From the NCBI GenBank assembly GCA_017441705.1, contig JAFRWU010000056.1, positions 1 through 64,000 of the forward strand: a stretch of 64,000 bases of DNA, given 5' to 3'. Both the position numbers and the translations under genes were made by a program. Shown here piece after piece: positions 59,641-64,000 of the stretch; the stretch's first letter is position 1; every line of letters starts with the position of its first letter. The notes beneath the pieces were generated by a model. The model did no database searches and was not told the DNA's origin. It was given only the letters and a program-made list of their open reading frames with translations. This DNA comes from Clostridia bacterium. Lineage in GTDB: Bacteria > Bacillota > Clostridia > Oscillospirales > QAMX01.

Positions 59641-59728
59641 GGCCCTGCGTCCCGTGCGCTTCGCCGGGCAAGGGAACTTATCCGTGCGGGAAACGTCATA
59701 CGGAAAAAAGACCTCGCAGATTTTCCAC

Positions 59729-59757
59729 TTGTACGGAACCGGCTTTTGTGATATAAT
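59729..59757 (+). promoter_or_regulatory. Promoter of the LCP gene
   Basis: TTGTAC (59729-59734), 17 bases and TATAAT (59752-59757). Confidence 0.78.
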
Positions 59758-59814
59758 CAATACCTGACTTGCCCGGGCGCGCCGTCATGCCGCCCGATAT
59801 CACGGGAGGTGCTT

Positions 59815-60954
59815 ATGAACAATCGTATAAACGGAGGGCCCCGGAGACCGAGGAAGATGTCGGCAGGGAAAAAGGCCGCTTTGGCGGCCGGTCTCGCCGT
59901 TTGCATAGTGCTTGTGTTCTTTTCCGCCGTCTACGGCGTTTTCAGCCATTACGTCAGCAAGATGAACTTCGTGGATCCGGACAGGGACACCGGCGTGTAC
60001 CTGGACGAGAAGGACCTGGAGATCAAAGCGGGAGAGGAAGAAACCGAGAATTCGGATACGGAAGCCGTCAGGATCCTGGAAGAAGAGCTGAAGGAAAATG
60101 AAACTGAGGATTACGGCCTGGATTTTGACGACAAGAACGTCTTCAATTTCCTCCTCGTCGGCTCCGACACCCGCGGAAGCGACCGCGGCCGCAGCGATAC
60201 CATGATCATCCTGTCCATCAACAAAGAAACCAAGAAGATCACGATGACCTCCCTGATGCGCGACACCTATCTGACGGTGCCCGGTCTTTCCAAGGGAAAC
60301 CGCATCAACGCGGCTTATTCCACCGGCGGCATCAAGCGTCTGTTCGCGACGATCAAGCTCAACTACAAGATTGATCTTCAAAAGTACGTGGCGATCGATT
60401 TCTTCGGGTTCATCGACGTGGTGGATATCCTTGGCGGCGTTACGGTCAACGTGACGAAAGGCGAAAAGGAAGACATGCTGAACCACATGAAGGAGATCTG
60501 CCGGATCAAAGGCGTGAGCTACAGCAAGTATTCCGATTTCGGTACCGGCAACGTTCATCTCAACGGTCTGCAGGCGCTCTGCTACGCCCGCGTCCGCCAT
60601 ACCGGCAACGGCGAGTATCAGCGTACCGAGAGACAGAGAGAGATCCTGACGATCCTCTTCAACAAAATCAAAAAGAAGGGGCTCAGCGCCACCGAGATCG
60701 CGGCTCTGGCAGACAAGCTGCTGCCTTACGTGACCACGAACTTCTCACAGGGCGACATCCTGGCGCTGCTTTCCTCCGCACCGTCCTATCTCAGCGATTA
60801 CGAACTGGTTTCCTTCCGCATACCGTATAAGGGGACCTACCGCAATATGGGTGTTCGCGGGATGTCCGTTATCGGGATCAATTTCGAAAAGAATATCAAG
60901 AAGTGGCACGACGTCGTATACAACGGCGCGTCGGTGGAAGGTCTGGTCGACTGA
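59815..60954 (+). CDS. LytR-CpsA-Psr family wall-polymer ligase
   Basis: A 379-residue type II membrane protein. A basic N-terminus is followed by one transmembrane helix (about residues 20-45). The LCP domain contains NFLLVGSDTRGSDRGRSDTM, SLMRDTYLTVPG, RINAAYSTGG and, later, LCYARVRHTGNGEYQRTERQR with the arginines that bind the polyprenyl diphosphate. These enzymes move glycopolymers from undecaprenyl carriers onto peptidoglycan. It is the best candidate in this window for attaching the polymer made at 12-37 kb, although LCP proteins are usually several per genome. It is monocistronic. Confidence 0.93.
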   Translation: MNNRINGGPRRPRKMSAGKKAALAAGLAVCIVLVFFSAVYGVFSHYVSKMNFVDPDRDTGVYLDEKDLEIKAGEEETENSDTEAVRILEEELKENETEDYGLDFDDKNVFNFLLVGSDTRGSDRGRSDTMIILSINKETKKITMTSLMRDTYLTVPGLSKGNRINAAYSTGGIKRLFATIKLNYKIDLQKYVAIDFFGFIDVVDILGGVTVNVTKGEKEDMLNHMKEICRIKGVSYSKYSDFGTGNVHLNGLQALCYARVRHTGNGEYQRTERQREILTILFNKIKKKGLSATEIAALADKLLPYVTTNFSQGDILALLSSAPSYLSDYELVSFRIPYKGTYRNMGVRGMSVIGINFEKNIKKWHDVVYNGASVEGLVD

Positions 60955-60973
60955 TCCGCCGTCAGGACGGAAC

Positions 60974-61016
60974 AACCGCCCTTTCCGGTTTTCGAAGAGC
61001 CGGAAAGGGCGGTTTT
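60974..61016. terminator. Bidirectional terminator between LCP and feoB
   Basis: AACCGCCCTTTCCGG and CCGGAAAGGGCGGTT pair around an 11-base loop with T-runs on both strands. Confidence 0.85.
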
Positions 61017-62989
61017 CATATGGGAAGACGGGCCGCCAGAAAGGTCAGAGCAAGACCGCTCAGGAGCGGGACCGCCACGGAAAGAATAAGCAGGCGGCAG
61101 CTTTTCGTTTCACGCCAGACGGCGAAAAGGGTCGGCGCGCAGGGGAAATGGAACATGGTGAAGATCAGAAAACAGAGGGCGGTCCTCTCTGTCCAACCGC
61201 CTGCGGCAAGAAGCGGGAAGAGGCCGCCGCCCGCTTCCGGCAGGGAGGAGGCGCCGGCGTATCCGGCGAGGACCAGCGGGAGAACGATCTCTCCGGCGGG
61301 GAATCCGAAGAGGAACGCCGCCAGGATCACTCCGTCCATTCCGAAGAAGCGGCCGACGGGATCGAGCAGGGCCGTCAGGCGGGCGTAAAGCGAAGGCCCC
61401 TCGGCGGGGAAATGGGAAAGCAGATAAAGGATCGCGCCGGCAGGGGCGGCCACCGCCGCCGCACGGAGGAGAGAAGAGAGGACCTTTTCCGTCATGGTGC
61501 GCCAAAGGGTCTTTGCGATTTCAGGCTTCCGATACCGCGGGAGCGGCAGAAGGAAGCGCGAGGGGAGCCCCTTGAAGACGCAGGCGGTCAGAAAACGCGT
61601 CGCAAACAAGACCGCGACGCCGCTGCCGAGGAGCAGAATGCCGGTGAAAAGAGCGCCGTTTCCGCTGCCGAAGGCGAAAAAAGCGCCGGAGACCGCAAGC
61701 AGCGCCGGGAATCTTCCGTTGCAGGGCGTCATCGCGTTGGTGACGATACAGGCCGCCCGCTCCCGCGGGGACGAGATGATCCGGCATCCCGAGACGCCCA
61801 CCACGTTGCACCCAAGCCCCATGCACATGGTCAGTCCCTGTTTCCCGCACGAACCGGCGGCGGAGAAAAAGGAATCCAGATTGAACGCGATCCGGGCCAG
61901 GTATCCGCTGTCCTCCAAAAGAGAAAACAGGGAAAAAAAGATGACCATCGGCGGAAGCATTACCGCGATCACCCTGCCGACCAGACCGAGAACGCCGGTG
62001 ATCAGAAGCTCCTCCGTCATGGAAAGCGGGGAAAACACGGCGGTCAGCCACGTTTCGATCCCCGAAAAAGCGCTATCCAGAAGCTTTGAAGGCAGATTGG
62101 ATGCTGCGGCGGTGAGGAACAGCAGAAAGAGAAGGGCGATCGCCATCAAAGGATACGCCGTGAATCTGCCGCAGAAAAGCCGGTCGAGCGCCGAATACCG
62201 GGGACTCTTCTCTTGAGATGCGGCTCTTTTCAGGACTTCTTCGGAAAAAGCGTAACGGGCGCGGACGGTCTCCTCCCGGAAATCGCCTCCGGGAGGAAGG
62301 AGCCGCGTCACCTCCCGATACAGCGCGGGAGAGGAAAGGTCGACCCCGGTTTTTTCGGTCAGCCTTTCCAGAAATGGACCGTCGTTGTCCAGAAGCCTCA
62401 GCGCCAGATAACGCGGCGGCAGCGGCGAGGCCGGCAGAAGAGGAAGAAGAGCGGAGATCCGCTCTTCGACGCTTTCCGGAAAGACAAACCTCGGGGCTGC
62501 CGCGGGGTTTTCCTCCAGAAGCGCAAGCAGGCGGTCCAATCCGCGCTTCCTGCGGGCGGAGATCAGTACCGCGGGGATCCCGGTCAGCTCCCGGATCAAA
62601 GCCGCGTCGGGGCAGGGATCGGCTTCGTCGGAGAAATTCAGGGCGAGGATCAGACGCTCGGTGGATTCGGAGATCGCGAGGGCAAGCGCCAGAGAAGGAA
62701 GCGGATCGTTCGCGTCCCCTACGACGAGGATCTGGTCGTATGTGCCGAAGGCCAGAAAATCGCGGGCGACCTCTTCTTCGTCGCCTTCGCCCGTCAGATC
62801 GGAGATCCCGGGCAGATCGATCAGCGTCGCGCGGAAGCGCTTGCTCCGGATCGGCGCGCTGTTCAGGGAGACCGTCTTTCCGGCCCAGTTTCCGGTGTGT
62901 ACGCGAAGTCCGGTCAGCCGGTTGAACAGCGTGGATTTTCCCACGTTGGGATTCCCGGCCAGAACGATCACACGCGGATCCTGACCCAT
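61016..62989 (-). CDS. feoB: Ferrous iron transporter FeoB
   Basis: A 657-residue inner-membrane transporter with an N-terminal GTPase. G1 is GNPNVGKS (residues 13-20 region), G3 is DLPG and G4 is NFSD, in place of the usual NMxD. A helical linker domain and two Gate domains with about eight transmembrane segments follow (for example MGLGCNVVGVSGCR and SPRERAACIVTN). The pore segment reads CNVVGVSG where typical FeoB has CNVPAI, so this belongs to a variant clade. The start follows AAAGGACGCAAG. It overlaps feoA by 22 bases. Confidence 0.9.
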   Translation of the reverse strand: MGQDPRVIVLAGNPNVGKSTLFNRLTGLRVHTGNWAGKTVSLNSAPIRSKRFRATLIDLPGISDLTGEGDEEEVARDFLAFGTYDQILVVGDANDPLPSLALALAISESTERLILALNFSDEADPCPDAALIRELTGIPAVLISARRKRGLDRLLALLEENPAAAPRFVFPESVEERISALLPLLPASPLPPRYLALRLLDNDGPFLERLTEKTGVDLSSPALYREVTRLLPPGGDFREETVRARYAFSEEVLKRAASQEKSPRYSALDRLFCGRFTAYPLMAIALLFLLFLTAAASNLPSKLLDSAFSGIETWLTAVFSPLSMTEELLITGVLGLVGRVIAVMLPPMVIFFSLFSLLEDSGYLARIAFNLDSFFSAAGSCGKQGLTMCMGLGCNVVGVSGCRIISSPRERAACIVTNAMTPCNGRFPALLAVSGAFFAFGSGNGALFTGILLLGSGVAVLFATRFLTACVFKGLPSRFLLPLPRYRKPEIAKTLWRTMTEKVLSSLLRAAAVAAPAGAILYLLSHFPAEGPSLYARLTALLDPVGRFFGMDGVILAAFLFGFPAGEIVLPLVLAGYAGASSLPEAGGGLFPLLAAGGWTERTALCFLIFTMFHFPCAPTLFAVWRETKSCRLLILSVAVPLLSGLALTFLAARLPI

Positions 62990-63192
62990 CTTGCGTCCTT
63001 TTTCCGGAGGGCGACGACGGTACCGCCCAGAGCGTAGGCGACGGGATCGCCCGTCGGCGCGGCGAAAAGCGCCGTGATCCTCGGATGGGAAAGAAATCCC
63101 AGCTCCAGAAGCTTGCGGCGCAGGGGAGACGGCATGATCTCCGCCGGCTCGCCGCTTTCCCCCGGCAAAAGGCGGGAAAGATCGGAAAGCAT
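62968..63192 (-). CDS. feoA: FeoA-domain ferrous transport accessory protein
   Basis: A 74-residue SH3-like protein that helps FeoB take up Fe(II). RRKLLELGFLSHPRITALFAAP and DPVAYALGGTVVALRKKDA match the family. GGAGG lies eight bases before the ATG at 63192, which decides the start over two nearby ATGs. Overlap with feoB shows co-transcription. No FeoC or Fur box could be identified. Confidence 0.88.
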   Translation of the reverse strand: MLSDLSRLLPGESGEPAEIMPSPLRRKLLELGFLSHPRITALFAAPTGDPVAYALGGTVVALRKKDARWVRIRV

Positions 63193-63363
63193 GGTCATTA
63201 CCTCCATGATATCGAATCGGAAAAGAGTTCCTTGTTCAGCGTATGCCGCGGGATCCCTGCGCGTGAAGGAACCGCGGGAGGAGAAAACGCATAGAATAAA
63301 GAAACCGCCCTGCCTGAACGGCGGACGGAACCGAAAGGGAAGGGATGATGGAGGTTGCTTCTT

Positions 63364-64000
63364 TTGAAAAGAGGGAGCAGAGGATCGGAAACGGCGCTTC
63401 TGCAGCTGGGGCTTGTGCGGACGGGAGATCTGAAGGGGGAAATCGACGGCGTTTTCGGACCGCTTACCGAAAACGCTCTGCGCGCCTTTCAGAGAAGAGA
63501 GGGGATCGCTCAGGACGGGATCGCCGGAGAAGAGAGCTGGAAGAGGATCGCGCCGTTCCTTTGCGGATACCGGGTGGTCCGGATCCGGGAAGGAGATACG
63601 TATTTCAAAATCGCCGAAGCCTTTCAGACGTCCCGGGAGGCGGTCGAAGGCGCCAATCCCGGGTATGACGCGGAGAATCTGCCGGTGGGCGGAGAGCTTG
63701 TCGTGCCGCTCGGATTTGAGCTGGTACCGGACGGGGTCCCCATGTCTTCTTCTTTTTCTGCGTTCCTGACGGCGGGACTTGCCGCCAGATATCCCTTTAT
63801 CGAATCGAAAAGCGTCGGGAAAAGCGGCGCGGGGCGGCCTCTTATGTGCCTCACGGTGGGAGAGGGAGGGAAAAAGGTCCATTTCGGCGCGGCGATCCAT
63901 GCGAACGAGTGGATCACGTCGCTGCTTCTGTTCCGCTTTCTGGAGGAATACGGACGGGCGATTCTGGCGGACGATCGGATCGAAGGAATACCCGCGCGGT
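63364..64000 (+). CDS. M14 peptidase with peptidoglycan-binding and LysM domains (partial)
   Basis: The gene runs off the window; about 212 residues are visible. A peptidoglycan-binding_1 domain (about residues 8-55: LLQLGLVRTGDLKGEIDGVFG...LRAFQRREGIAQDG) is followed by a LysM domain (about 66-115: REGDTYFKIAEAFQTS...AANP-like, ending VPLG). The start of a zinc carboxypeptidase domain contains FGAAIHANEWIT, the His-x-x-Glu zinc site. This layout matches gamma-D-glutamyl-diamino acid endopeptidases that trim peptidoglycan stems. The start is taken as TTG at 63364 because GGAGG lies nine bases upstream; no signal peptide is evident. Confidence 0.8.
   Translation, partial: MKRGSRGSETALLQLGLVRTGDLKGEIDGVFGPLTENALRAFQRREGIAQDGIAGEESWKRIAPFLCGYRVVRIREGDTYFKIAEAFQTSREAVEGANPGYDAENLPVGGELVVPLGFELVPDGVPMSSSFSAFLTAGLAARYPFIESKSVGKSGAGRPLMCLTVGEGGKKVHFGAAIHANEWITSLLLFRFLEEYGRAILADDRIEGIPAR

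Overview
The window reads as chromosomal DNA of a GC-rich member of the Bacillota, most likely an uncultured Clostridia of the gut type. The support is a T-box leader in front of valS, consensus sigma-A promoters, AGGAGG-type ribosome sites, an LCP wall ligase, a PcrA helicase with its Gram-positive C-terminal tail, and a LytTR regulator pair. I see no rRNA, tRNA, CRISPR array, integrase or transposase. The class assignment is inferred from gene content, not from a marker tree.

Layout. 0-8 kb: a small membrane-anchored Ig-like protein, a T-box-led valS-folC-cimA operon and a DUF362 ferredoxin, all on the minus strand. 8.4-12 kb: aldo/keto reductase, MTA/SAH nucleosidase, galU, ruvX and a small membrane protein. 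12.3-37.4 kb: a 25-kb plus-strand surface-polymer locus. 37.5-43.8 kb: a GH43-like enzyme, a sugar isomerase/epimerase, a LytTR regulator with a soluble GHKL kinase, and a GH116 glycosidase. 44-47.7 kb: a paired ABC exporter. 47.8-48.2 kb: an island of palindromic repeats. 48.2-52.6 kb: a small P-loop protein, pgi and pcrA. 52.8-60.9 kb: a class I amidotransferase, an FAD oxidoreductase, GH95, ManD/RspA, a UlaG-like lactonase and LCP. 61-64 kb: feoB-feoA and the start of an M14 wall peptidase.

The centre of interest is the surface-polymer locus. Its first part encodes a bacillosamine-type pathway: PglF-like dehydratase, PglE-like aminotransferase, PglD-like acyltransferase, PglC-like phosphoglycosyl transferase and a Wzx flippase. 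Interleaved with it are FabD, an MBL-fold hydrolase, two FabG-like reductases, two FabH-like ketosynthases with intact Cys-His-Asn triads, two acyl carrier proteins identical in sequence, and an Sfp-type phosphopantetheinyl transferase. Also present are the parts of a biotin-dependent transcarboxylase: a 12S-like carboxyltransferase, a small MmdE-like protein, a 1.3S-like biotin carrier and a 5S-like oxaloacetate carboxyltransferase. No FabF, FabZ, FabI/K or biotin carboxylase gene is present. The simplest reading is that the locus makes its own malonyl-CoA from oxaloacetate, condenses it once, reduces it once, and delivers a short 3-hydroxyacyl group to an amino sugar. Wzy, two pyruvyl-transferase-family proteins and a secreted LRR/Ig protein complete the locus. 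No classical glycosyltransferase other than the initiating PglC is recognisable in it.

Gene identities come from motifs read by eye. Promoters and terminators are consensus matches. The function proposed for the acyl module is inference.
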